Source: Methanobacterium sp. UBA279 (GTDB lineage: Archaea > Methanobacteriota > Methanobacteria > Methanobacteriales > Methanobacteriaceae). From it: a stretch of 46,740 nt of DNA. Where the stretch lies: NCBI GenBank assembly GCA_002502855.1, contig DAQK01000047.1:1-46740 (forward strand), read 5' to 3'. The position numbers were made by a program, and so were the translations under genes. Shown one piece after another: positions 18,689 to 28,033 of this stretch. A model generated the notes under the pieces. The model searched no databases and had not been told where the DNA came from. It saw nothing but the letters and a program-made list of their open reading frames with translations. Each line of letters opens with the position of its first letter. Position 1 is the first letter of the stretch.

Positions 18689-19612
18689 ATGGATCACGTG
18701 GTTGAAGTTCAAAATTTGACCAAAATTTATAATAAGCTAGTCGCTGTTGACCATATAAATTTTGAAGTTAAGAAGGGAGAAATATTTGGTTTTTTAGGCC
18801 CTAACGGGGCAGGTAAAACCACCACGGTTAGAATGCTAACTGGAATAATCAAACCAATTGAAGGTCATGCCATTATTTTGGGCCATGATATCCAAAAGGA
18901 ACCTTTGAAGGCAAAACAGAATATAGGTGTGGTGCCTGAAACTTCCAACGCATATGTTGACCTTTCCGCCTGGCAGAATATGATGCTAATGGCCGAACTC
19001 TATGGAATCCCCAAAAAAGAAGCAGAAGCAAGAGCTGAAGATCTTTTACGTAGATTAAGTCTTTATCAAAGAAAAAATAGCAAAGTTAAGGGCTTCTCCA
19101 AGGGTATGAAACAGAGATTGATTTTATGCATGGCTTTAATAAATGATCCGGTTCTTGTTTTCCTGGATGAACCCACCTCGGGATTGGACGTCCAGAGCAG
19201 CCGCATGATCCGGGAAATCCTTTTGGAATTCCCGAAAGAAGGAAAAACTATTTTTTTAACAACCCATAACATGGATGAAGCCAGCCATCTCTGTGATCGG
19301 GTGGCTATAATTAATCATGGAAAAATAGCGGCCATAGATCGTCCTGCAACACTTAAAAATACTATTAAAAAGCTCAATTCCATTGAAATAAGCTTTGATA
19401 GTACCATTAAAGCCGAAAATTTATCTAAAATTCCCCACATAATTGAGATAAGGAAAGAAGGCGATAAATTCATCATATCCACCGATGATGTAGATGATTT
19501 AATCCATTCTTTAACAGATTTCGCTGAATCCCAAAAGTTAAAGATAATCAGCCTGAATACCATGGCACCCTCCCTGGAGGAAGTTTTCGTAAAACTAACA
19601 GGAGAAGTTTAA
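18689..19612 (+). CDS. ABC-2-type transporter ATP-binding protein
   Basis: A 307-residue ATPase with Walker A GPNGAGKTT (about 37-45), signature KGFSKGMKQRL, Walker B VLVFLDEPTSGLD and a switch His in FLTTHNMDEA. The C-terminal 80 residues are the DUF4162-like extension of drug and polysaccharide exporters. The stop codon is followed at once by the ATG of the permease gene, so the two form one unit. The substrate is unknown. Control by the nearby HxlR protein is likely. Confidence 0.92.
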   Translation: MDHVVEVQNLTKIYNKLVAVDHINFEVKKGEIFGFLGPNGAGKTTTVRMLTGIIKPIEGHAIILGHDIQKEPLKAKQNIGVVPETSNAYVDLSAWQNMMLMAELYGIPKKEAEARAEDLLRRLSLYQRKNSKVKGFSKGMKQRLILCMALINDPVLVFLDEPTSGLDVQSSRMIREILLEFPKEGKTIFLTTHNMDEASHLCDRVAIINHGKIAAIDRPATLKNTIKKLNSIEISFDSTIKAENLSKIPHIIEIRKEGDKFIISTDDVDDLIHSLTDFAESQKLKIISLNTMAPSLEEVFVKLTGEV

Positions 19613-20365
19613 ATGACTTTTCAATTTTTAGATCAATTAAAACGTTCCCTCGGCATCATGAAAAAAGATATCCGTATCTACTATCTTAAAGGACCTGTGG
19701 TCATATCTGGATTTTTAATGCCTTTATTCCTGTTTTTAGCATTTTTCATAGGGAGTAGAAATTTGTCCATCGAGTTTTTGATATCTGGTTTAATAGGAAT
19801 GACCGTATTTTTCACAGCCACTGCAGTTTCCCCGATAATAGCACCATGGGAAGCTCAGGTGCAAACATTGGAAAGGTTGATATCGTGTCCCATATCCATC
19901 ACCACCCTTATTTTTGGGGATATGCTGGCTTCCTTTATATTTGGAATTTTAATCGCAATACTACCTATTGCCATAGGACTAGCTATGGGCACGCATATAA
20001 CAAATCCAATAATCCTTATATTGGGATTACTCCTAGGAGGAGTTTGTTTTTCATCCTTTGGTTTGATATTATCCTCACCTCCATCTAATGCTCCTTCTAA
20101 CATCATGATGATCTCATCGCTGGTCAGATTTTCACTGGTTTTCATCAGCGGAATATTCATTCCCCTTGAGAATATGCCCTATTGGGGCAAAATAATCGCT
20201 TCATTCTCTCCTTTGACATACTTCACGGATCTAACCAGATATACGCTTCAAGGAACGAATTATTATCCAGTATTACTAGATTTTATACTTCTTCTGGGAT
20301 TCTCAGCTCTATTTTTCATTTTAGCTGTGAAACTGCATCAAAGGACCATTTATAAACGGTTATAG
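19613..20365 (+). CDS. ABC-2-type transporter permease
   Basis: A 250-residue membrane protein with six predicted helices and a typical ABC-2 layout, including the segment LISGIFIPLENMPYWGKIIASFSP (shown only in part by family consensus) before the last helices. The ATG abuts the stop of the ATPase gene (TAAATG). Together they form an exporter of unknown substrate. Confidence 0.9.
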   Translation: MTFQFLDQLKRSLGIMKKDIRIYYLKGPVVISGFLMPLFLFLAFFIGSRNLSIEFLISGLIGMTVFFTATAVSPIIAPWEAQVQTLERLISCPISITTLIFGDMLASFIFGILIAILPIAIGLAMGTHITNPIILILGLLLGGVCFSSFGLILSSPPSNAPSNIMMISSLVRFSLVFISGIFIPLENMPYWGKIIASFSPLTYFTDLTRYTLQGTNYYPVLLDFILLLGFSALFFILAVKLHQRTIYKRL

Positions 20366-20483
20366 ATGTATCATTATACTGGAAATTTAAAATTTCGATG
20401 ATTATTTGCCCCTATAATATGAATTTACTTAAAAAATAGAGAAGATCAGAATTAGGGGTAAGAAATAAGGAGATCAACCCCAA

Positions 20484-21227
20484 TTAATGGGAGAAATTTC
20501 TTTTGTCATGGTTAGAGGTATTAAAAATGTTCAGTGTTTCATCTCCAAATTCTGCTGTTTTTATCTTGACTTTCCCTAAAACAGGCAGTATTTGATTAGC
20601 TATCTCAATAAGCTCACTCCGAGGAGGATTAGGTGTATCAAGCAGTTTTTCATCCAATACCACGCGGTTTCTGAATTGTTGAAGCGTGTAAGCATCACAC
20701 GTAATTTTCTGTGCAATTCTCATGATATCATCAGCATTCATTAAAAATGGGACATAAGTGGTTCGACATTCTAAGAAAATATGAGGCGTTTTATGGCAAA
20801 TTTTCATACTTTCATTAACTGAATCTCCTATATCAGAGCCGATGATGTCTTTATATTTATCGAATGGTGCTTTAACGTCAAGAGCAACATAATCTAAAAA
20901 CTTTATAGATCTTTTCAGTCTTTTTGGATAGGAACCGTTTGTATCAAGTTTAGTCTTTAAATCTAGCTTACGACAGTATTTCAAAACCTTCAGAACATCG
21001 TCAGGTTGAGTGAGAGCTTCACCACCAGTTATCGTCACTCCGTCAATAAATTCAATTGATTCTTGTATTGTGATGAATATTTCATCGAGAGGAATATCAT
21101 CTCCACCATCTATGAGCTCTGGGTTGTGGCAATATGGACATCTCAAAGTACAGCCAGCCGCAAATATAACAAGAGACATTATACCTGGAAATTCCAATGA
21201 AGATATAATTTGACCGCCAATTTTCAT
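20484..21227 (-). CDS. Anaerobic ribonucleotide reductase activating protein (radical SAM, NrdG2-like)
   Basis: A 247-residue radical SAM protein with the cluster motif Cys26, Cys30, Cys33 in GCTLRCPYCHNPE and the SAM-binding GGE motif TGGEALTQ near residue 67. Length and motifs fit the TIGR02495 type of activase, which makes the glycyl radical of the anaerobic (class III) NTP reductase. No reductase gene is in the window. The gene stands alone between convergent and divergent neighbours. Confidence 0.87.
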   Translation of the reverse strand: MKIGGQIISSLEFPGIMSLVIFAAGCTLRCPYCHNPELIDGGDDIPLDEIFITIQESIEFIDGVTITGGEALTQPDDVLKVLKYCRKLDLKTKLDTNGSYPKRLKRSIKFLDYVALDVKAPFDKYKDIIGSDIGDSVNESMKICHKTPHIFLECRTTYVPFLMNADDIMRIAQKITCDAYTLQQFRNRVVLDEKLLDTPNPPRSELIEIANQILPVLGKVKIKTAEFGDETLNIFNTSNHDKRNFSH

Positions 21228-21338
21228 GTTCTTCCTCTTATTTAGGTTTATACGTTAAAATAATCCCGCTACGTAATTCTTGAATTCAAAAAAGAAACAA
21301 AGAAAATATTTATGTATATTTATTTGTAACTATTATTT

Positions 21339-21360
21339 GTAATGAATATATATTTAAAAC
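21339..21360. promoter_or_regulatory. Possible weak copy of the DUF134 operator
   Basis: GTAATGAATATATATTTAAA and its next two bases match the 22-bp operator at 17738-17759 in 19 of 22 positions, but two of the three differences break the dyad. It lies 37 bp before the small zinc-ribbon gene. It could equally be plain AT-rich promoter DNA. Confidence 0.3.
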
Positions 21361-21396
21361 TGCTTATCAACATGAACAAATCGGATATGATGGTGA

Positions 21397-21663
21397 ATGA
21401 ATGCAAAAGCTCTGGAAAAGAAAACTAAAGAAGATAAAGAAGAAGTTCTGAGAAGAAAATATGCAGAGGAAGCTCTAGACAGGAATGCGAAAGCAGCAAT
21501 CCAATCCAATAATTACAATTGTTCCGTTAAAATGGCCAAGTTTCAAATGAAAAAGAAGTCATTAATTAAAGAAATAGCCTGTAAAAGTTGCGGAAAGACC
21601 TTTAAAACAAACAGCGAATCAAAATTATGTTTTGATTGTAGGAAAAATTATGGCAAAATTTGA
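21397..21663 (+). CDS. Small zinc-ribbon protein (intact member of a local family)
   Basis: An 88-residue basic protein: a charged helical N-terminal half (KKTKEDKEEVLRRKYAEEAL) and a C-terminal four-Cys zinc ribbon (CKSCGKTFKT...CFDCRK). I do not know its family. Two broken relatives lie in the window at 17810-17935 and 29974-30224, so this is the surviving copy of a multiplying gene. Its end overlaps the following methyltransferase start by 14 nt. The charge suggests a nucleic-acid-binding protein, which is inference. Confidence 0.65.
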   Translation: MNAKALEKKTKEDKEEVLRRKYAEEALDRNAKAAIQSNNYNCSVKMAKFQMKKKSLIKEIACKSCGKTFKTNSESKLCFDCRKNYGKI

Positions 21664-22360
21664 ACCCTTTGAAAGATATGCAGAGAAATACGACGAATGG
21701 TTTGATAAAAATAAGTTTACTTATGAATCAGAGCTTCAGGCCATAAAAGAACTATTACCGAGAAATCAAAATGGTATTGAGATTGGTGTAGGCAGCGGTC
21801 GTTTTGCAGCTCCACTTGGTATTAAGTTAGGGCTTGATCCTTCCGTTAAAATGGGAGAAATAGCTCAAAAGAGAGGTGTAGAAGTCGTTGAAGGAGTTGC
21901 TGAATCGCTTCCCTTTGATGATCTGCAATTTGATTTTGTTCTAATGGTCACCACAGTATGTTTCCTGGATGATATTGAAACTGCATTTAAAGAAGCAAGT
22001 AGGGTGCTTAAATCTGGCGGCTATCTGATAATCGGTTTTATTGACGCTGAAAGCCTCATAGGAAAATTGTATGAAAAATATAAAAGTGAAAGCACTTTCT
22101 ATAAAGATGCAACATTTTACTCGGTAAAAGAAGTTATTTCACACATGAAAAAGGCTGATTTCAAGGACTTTAGTTTTAGACAAACCTTATTTCAACCTTC
22201 AGAGAAATTAAAAACCACTGAGCCTGTAGAAAAAGGATTTGGGAAAGGTTCATTCGTTGTGATCAGAGGCACCAAAACCCGGAAAATTAATCTTAATTAC
22301 ATCTTCTACCATTTACCAATTATTGTCTTTTTAACGAAGTCTTTTTTTAACAATGAATAA
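21650..22360 (+). CDS. Class I SAM-dependent methyltransferase
   Basis: About 236 residues from ATG 21650 (MAKFEPFERYAEKYDEWF). SAM-binding motif I is GIEIGVGSGRFA (about 43-54), with later segments LPFDDLQFDFVLMV and LKSGGYLIIGF of the UbiE/MenG-type fold. The frame is open six codons further upstream, but the family start fits 21650. The C-terminal 20 residues are hydrophobic (IFYHLPIIVFLT), an unusual addition that could touch the membrane. It overlaps the small zinc-ribbon gene. Substrate unknown. Confidence 0.8.
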   Translation: MAKFEPFERYAEKYDEWFDKNKFTYESELQAIKELLPRNQNGIEIGVGSGRFAAPLGIKLGLDPSVKMGEIAQKRGVEVVEGVAESLPFDDLQFDFVLMVTTVCFLDDIETAFKEASRVLKSGGYLIIGFIDAESLIGKLYEKYKSESTFYKDATFYSVKEVISHMKKADFKDFSFRQTLFQPSEKLKTTEPVEKGFGKGSFVVIRGTKTRKINLNYIFYHLPIIVFLTKSFFNNE

Positions 22361-22394
22361 AGAAAATGAGGCCTTATAAAAACATGGGCTAAAT

Positions 22395-22545
22395 TTATAC
22401 GAAAAATATTGCAATAAGTCCTACTGCAATAATTACAGCAAAAATATGCCTATTAATTTCCCGAATTCCCTTGTTCCGAAGAATAATGCAATTAAAAATT
22501 TTCTACGGTATTTGAAATTGCAGCAAGTGTTATTGCAGTAACTGC
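22395..22545 (-). pseudogene. Remnant of a DUF4010/MgtC-like membrane protein (3' end)
   Basis: On the minus strand three frames in turn give AVTAITLAAISNTVEN, then FLIALFFGTREFGKLIGIF, then AVIIAVGLIAIFFV and a stop. Joined, these look like the last helices of a DUF4010-type membrane protein. Two frameshifts and the missing 5' part show it is dead. The rest of 22361-22698 shows no gene I can recognise. The family call is tentative. Confidence 0.4.
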
Positions 22546-22698
22546 ATATCCAGAGATACTGTATCTTTGACAAGAAGTGCTACGGATCTGGTAAGGCCAC
22601 TTTTTAAGTATGTACTGTGGACATGGATTTGGTAGTTACCATGAGTATGTAATAGCAGGAACCAAAGAAGGGTCTGGTTGAGTTGGTAGAAACTTAAG

Positions 22699-24175
22699 TT
22701 ATTCTTCAGCAGATTCAATTCGCTCCTCTCCAGTACCATGCTTCCCGGTAAGTAGACTATGCTTCCTTCCATAGAAATAATATATACATAATCCTACAGC
22801 CAACCACACCAAGAATCGTAGTTGAGTTATCATTGGTAATTCAATAACCAAACCGAGACTGGATATAATACCCAGAATAGGGACCCAGGATAAAAATGGC
22901 GTTCTAAACGGCCTCTCTATATCAGGTCTGGTTCTTCTTAAAATCAATACCGATGCGGATACTATTATAAACGCCGCCAAGGTTCCAATGTTCACCAATT
23001 CGGCTATAGCAGTTATGGGGAGAAATGCTGCCAAACCTGCTCCTACAACTCCAACCAGAACTATACCATTAATTGGTGTTTTAAATATTTTATGAAGTTT
23101 AGCAAAGAAATATGGTAATAAACCATCCCTCGCCATGGCATAGAATACCCTGCTCTGTCCAAAGAAACCCACCAATATCACACTGGTAAGCCCTGCTAAT
23201 GCACCCACTGATATTACTATATCAGCCCAGTGAACACCAACAGCATTAAGAGCGAATGCAACTGGGGCAGCGCCTCCTAACATGTAATAGGGAACCATGC
23301 CATTCAACACGGTGGTGACTATGACGTAGAGTACGCTGGCTATCAGGAGGGATCCGATAATGACAATGGGGAAGGTTCTCTGCGGATTCTTAACTTCTTC
23401 AGCGGCGGTGGTTATGGCATCAAAACCTATATAGGCAAAGAATATGATAGCAGCTCCTTTAAATATGCCTATGTAACCAAATGGCAGAAAAGGATGATAA
23501 TTCGCAGGATTAATATAACTAACCCCTATAGTGATGAATAGCAGTACAACAAAGAGTTTAAGCACGACTATTAGTGAATTGACCTGTAAACTAAACTTTG
23601 TGCCACGAATCAGAAGCAGACTTATAATGCCTATTATAATTACTGCCGGAAGATTGATGAATCCACCCGCAACACCAGGAGGATTAAGGAGTTGAGGTGA
23701 TAAATTTATTCCTAATGTAGATATAATACTGACCATGTAAGCAGACCAACCCACAGCCAGAGCAGTTACAATTAACGTGTACTCCAACACAAGATCCCAG
23801 CCAATGATCCATGCAAACAACTCTCCTAATGTAACATAACTATATGTATACGCACTCCCCGTGACTGGTACCATAGATGCAAATTCCGCGTAACATAAGG
23901 CTGCAAATAAGCACGCCATCCCAGCGAATATAAAGGACAAAACCAGCCCAGGACCTGCATAATGAAGCTGAGGCAACACTGGTACGTATAAAGATTCCTG
24001 CACCAAAATAGCACCTAAACCCATTAATAAGAGAGCAGGTGTTCCTAGAACTTTCTTTAAACCTTTTTTACTCTCACTAGCCTCTAATAAGTGACTTATG
24101 GGTTTTTTCCAGGAAAATCCGCCTCGTGATAATACATCTTCTTCAAAAAATTTAGAATTTTTAGTCCTGATTCAT
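22699..24175 (-). pseudogene. APC-family amino-acid permease with three frameshifts
   Basis: The C-terminal 430 residues (from HYAGPGLVLSFIFAG on) are an intact 11-12-helix amino-acid permease of the basic/cationic type. The N-terminus is damaged. From the ATG at 24175 (AGGGGA site upstream) an extra T after codon 4 shifts the frame. A missing A near 23998 then destroys the GAGIF substrate motif, and an extra T near 23960 restores the frame. The hidden frame reads GAGIFIRTSVASA, so the original gene is recoverable. An ATG at 24024 could still give a 441-residue protein with a scrambled first helix, which is unlikely to work. Confidence 0.8.
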
Positions 24176-24388
24176 TCCCCTGAATATATTTTACGAAAAT
24201 GAATTGTTTTATTATAGTTACCTAAACAATTTTAATGTTTGGATTTGGTTTTTAACGCTCAATAAAAACCATTTATAACACATTTTAAAGTTAGATAAAT
24301 AACATATTGTTAATTAGATGTTCATATTGATGATCTTGAATTCAGAAAAAAAAGTGAATTATCTTTGAAAAATGGAGGTATAACTCAT

Positions 24389-26807
24389 TTGAATTTTAAA
24401 TTTAAGCAGACATCTGAATTCAAAGATAAATCCGTGGAAGAAACCCTAAAATCCTTAGAAACATTATTAGATGGTCTCAACAAGTCTGAAACTGAAAGAC
24501 GTCTTAAGTTATTTGGTCTAAACGAAATAGTCGAGGAAAAGAAGAACCCTTACATAGAATTTTATGCATCGTTACTGGGGTCCTATGCCCTGGTTACTGG
24601 AATTCGCGATGATTCTTTCCTTCGCGTTGAATCATATTCTCGAAGGCTTCATAATATTGATTCTTTTAACAATAAATGCTATTATAGGTCAAATACAATC
24701 TAACAACGCCCAAAAAGCAGTACAACTTCTAAAAAAAGAGCTTGCAATCAAAGCAAATGTATTGAGGGATGGAAAATGGACAGCCATCAGCGCTATAGAA
24801 ATTGTTCCCGGTGATATCCTGATTCTTAAGCTCGGCGACATCGCACCCGCTGATGTCAAAATAATCAGTGGCGACCTTTCCGTTGATGAATCTGCTTTAA
24901 CAGGAGAATCTTTACCCAGAGAAACCCATCCATCAAGTATTATTTATTCGAGTTCAATGGTGAAGCGGGGAGATGCCAGATGCGTAGTGATCAACACAGG
25001 AACCAGTACCTATTTCGGCAAGACCACAGAGCTGGTTAAGATAGCAAAGCCCCAATCTCATCAAGAAGAAGTGATGATGGCCATGATCAAATACATGATG
25101 TATGTGGGCATAGCAGCGTTAATTTTAGTTTCAATCTACGCTTTTCTCTTGAATTTTGGAATAATATTGATACTACCTTTGTTGTAATTTTTCTTATAGG
25201 TGCGGTTCCGGTAGCACTACCCGCTGTTCTTACCATAGTACAGGCCGTGGGAGCAATGGAACTAGTCAAGAAAGGAGTTTTGGTAACCCGACTTAATTCA
25301 ATTGAAGACGCGGCCTCCATGGATGTGCTATGTCTCGACAAGACAGGTACCATTACCCAAAATAAACTATCAGTTTCCGACATCATAGCATTCTCCGGAC
25401 ATGAAAATGAAAGTATCATTCAAACAGCTGCATTAGTATCTCAAGAGGAGACTATGGACATTATAGATCTTGCAGTTATTGATTATGCTAAAGATAAAGG
25501 AGTTAATTTTAATGGATATAAACAAATTTCATACACACCCTTTGATCCGGCTATCAAAAGAACAGAAGCAATCATTGAACACTCAGGTCATCAATTCAAG
25601 GTCATTAAAGGTGCAACCCAAGTTGTAGTGTCTTTGTGTCGTGGGATCGATGAAGGAATCTTAATTTCTGTAGACAAAGCAATAAAAGATTTTTCTAAGA
25701 AAGGATACAGGACAATGGCTGTAGCAAAGTCAGGAAATGATGATTTAGATAATCTTAAACTCATGGGACTTCTGGCATTGATTGATCCACCCAGAATTGA
25801 CTCAAAAATTATGATAGATAAAGCTAAAAGTCTTGGAATAAAACCGATAATGCTTATGGGTGATAATATAGCTATCGCAAAGGAAATAGCCAGCCAGGTA
25901 GGAATCAATGGTAAAATTATCCGATTAACAGATATGGAAGGTTTAAATGACGATGAACAAGTAAGTGTGGTTGGAGAAAGTGGGTTTGCTGAAATATACC
26001 CCGAAGATAAATAAGGATCGTTAAGCTTCTACAATCCAGAAACCATATAGTCGGAATGACAGGAGATGGAGTTAACGACGCACCGGCGCTTAAACAGGCA
26101 GAAGTTGGGATCGCAGTAAGTAATTCCACCGATGTCGCCAAAGCATCTGCCAGTCTGGTTTTAACAGAAACCGGTGTGGGTGTAATTATCGACGCGGTGA
26201 GAATAAGCAGAGGGAAACCTATCAAAGAATGCTTTCCTGGGCCATAAATAAAGTTACCAAAGTTATACAGGTTACAGGTGTGCTATTAGCCGGATTTTTC
26301 TTGTTAAACAATATTTTAATTTCTCTTTTAGGCATAACTCTGCTTATATTTGCAAATGATTTTGTAACAATGTCCCTGGCAATAGACAATGTAAGCCGGA
26401 TCACTTTAGCAACATTTTTTATAGGATTAATGCTGGTTGCAGAGGGAATTATTGCAATTTTGGTAAGCGTATATTACTTTAATCTTGACCTTCAAAAATT
26501 ACAGACCTTTGTGCTGTTACTGCTTGTATTCACCAGCCAGTTCCAAATTTTCATTTTAAGGGAAAGAAGGTTCTTCTGGTCATCAATACCTGGAAAAGCG
26601 TTGATTCTTTCAACTACACTGACCATAATCTGATTTGTATTTTTAGTAGCCTATGGCATCCTAATCTCTTCCATAAATCTAAAGCAGATCCTCTTTTTAT
26701 TGATATTTTCATTCATCTTTACATTTGGTATTGATGTACCGAAATATGAATTATTTAAAAGATTTGGATTAAAGAAGAAACGAATTAGAGTTCTAGATTT
26801 AATTTAA
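24389..26807 (+). pseudogene. P-type H+-ATPase (type IIIA-like), multiply frameshifted
   Basis: The gene starts at TTG 24389 after a GGAGGT site and covers the whole enzyme: cation-transporter N-domain, TGES loop, phosphorylation motif DKTGT (near 25340), TGDGVNDAPA hinge (near 26060) and the C-terminal helices. Frameshifts occur near 24563 (before RYWGPMPW), 25165 (before DTTFVVIFLIGAVP), 26012 (lost base in KYRIVKLL) and 26220 (before QRMLSWAINK). A TGA at 26631 precedes the last 57 codons. All functional motifs persist, so the decay is recent. As it stands no full pump can be made. Confidence 0.88.
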
Positions 26808-26974
26808 AAATCTAATGAAACAGCCTCTTTATAAAATTAAAAACAGGAAAATTAGAGATTTCGTGAAAACTAATTTCATGAAACAAATCACTAACTCATT
26901 AATCGTTAAAACAAGAACTTGAAGTTATCCTATTAATATATTAATATTTATCCATGTATGGGGAAGTAAGAATA

Positions 26975-27847
26975 ATGGATAGAGCAGAAATAGGAAATAG
27001 AGCATCTAAATTTGCCATAATAAGCAATGTTATTCTTATAACTTTGAATTCTGCAGTGGGATTATTAGGTGGATCTAGTGCTCTAGTAGCTCAAGCTGCC
27101 GATAATGCAGGCGACCTCATATCTAATTTAGTTGGACTTTGGGCTTTTCGTTTTGGTTTGAAACCAGCAGATACAGGCCATCCTTTTGGGCATGGTCGTA
27201 TCGAACCTCTTGTTGGCTTGCTTATTTCTTTAATTCTTTTCTTTATTGCTTACCAAATATTTCAGGAAGCCTATAGTAAATTTTTGATGATTGGTTCATT
27301 AAGAGCTCCAAGCTTGTTTACGGCAGTAATGGCGATTGTTGCTTTTATTATTAATTTTTTTATAATGAATTACCTTTTCACAAAAGGAAAAGAAATAAAT
27401 AGTCCAGTAATATTAGCCACTGCTAATCAGAAGAAGGTAGATGTATTTACATCTGTTGCAATTTTCTTTGGTATTGTAGGTTCTCATCTAGGTTATCCTA
27501 TTCTAGATCCAATTTTGGCGGTTGTAATAGGATTCCTTGTTATTAAAACAGGATTCGATGTAGCCCGGGATAACATTAATGATATAATGGGTAAAGTGCC
27601 GTCTAATAAACTCGTAAGTGACATAGAATCTGCAGCAGTATCTATTAAAGGGGTGTGTGAAGTTCATGACATTAAAGTAAATTATATGGGACCTTATGCA
27701 TCGGTTGAACTTCATATTGAAGTTAAAAGTAATTTATCATTTAAAGAAGCAGATGAAATAGCAGATAATGTTGAAAAAACTATTATCAACAAAATAGAAA
27801 TTATAACTGCAGCAATAGTGCACGTAAATCCCTCAAAAGAAGAATAA
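26975..27847 (+). CDS. Cation diffusion facilitator metal transporter
   Basis: About 290 residues from ATG 26975 (MDRAEIGNRASKFA); an ATG 21 nt upstream (26954) is possible but has no visible ribosome-binding site and lies close to the AT-rich promoter. Six helices are followed by the cytoplasmic ferredoxin-like domain (CEVHDIKVNYMGPYASVELHIEV). The helix-2 ligand pair is Asp-x3-Asp (in AADNAGD) and the helix-5 pair is Gln-x3-Asp (in NQKKVD), unlike the His-x3-Asp of the 11946-13154 protein. Asp-rich sites are typical of manganese-type CDFs, so Mn(II) is a possible substrate. Confidence 0.87.
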   Translation: MDRAEIGNRASKFAIISNVILITLNSAVGLLGGSSALVAQAADNAGDLISNLVGLWAFRFGLKPADTGHPFGHGRIEPLVGLLISLILFFIAYQIFQEAYSKFLMIGSLRAPSLFTAVMAIVAFIINFFIMNYLFTKGKEINSPVILATANQKKVDVFTSVAIFFGIVGSHLGYPILDPILAVVIGFLVIKTGFDVARDNINDIMGKVPSNKLVSDIESAAVSIKGVCEVHDIKVNYMGPYASVELHIEVKSNLSFKEADEIADNVEKTIINKIEIITAAIVHVNPSKEE

Positions 27848-28033
27848 AAATAGCTAAAGTAGTAGGTGTTCTTTGAATAATCGTCGGATAATATGATTGA
27901 TGATTCAAGGAAGATAAATCAAAAATGATACCAATATTTATTTTTTCTGGTCATTAACTTAACAGAATCTAATACATAGCGATGTTGTAATTTATATGAT
28001 ATGAAGTAAAAATGAGTCATTTAAAAATAATTT

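Noticed and set aside
26631..26633. TGA in the P-type ATPase read as selenocysteine
   Set aside because: The gene has four other frameshifts and no SECIS-like element was seen; a nonsense mutation is simpler.
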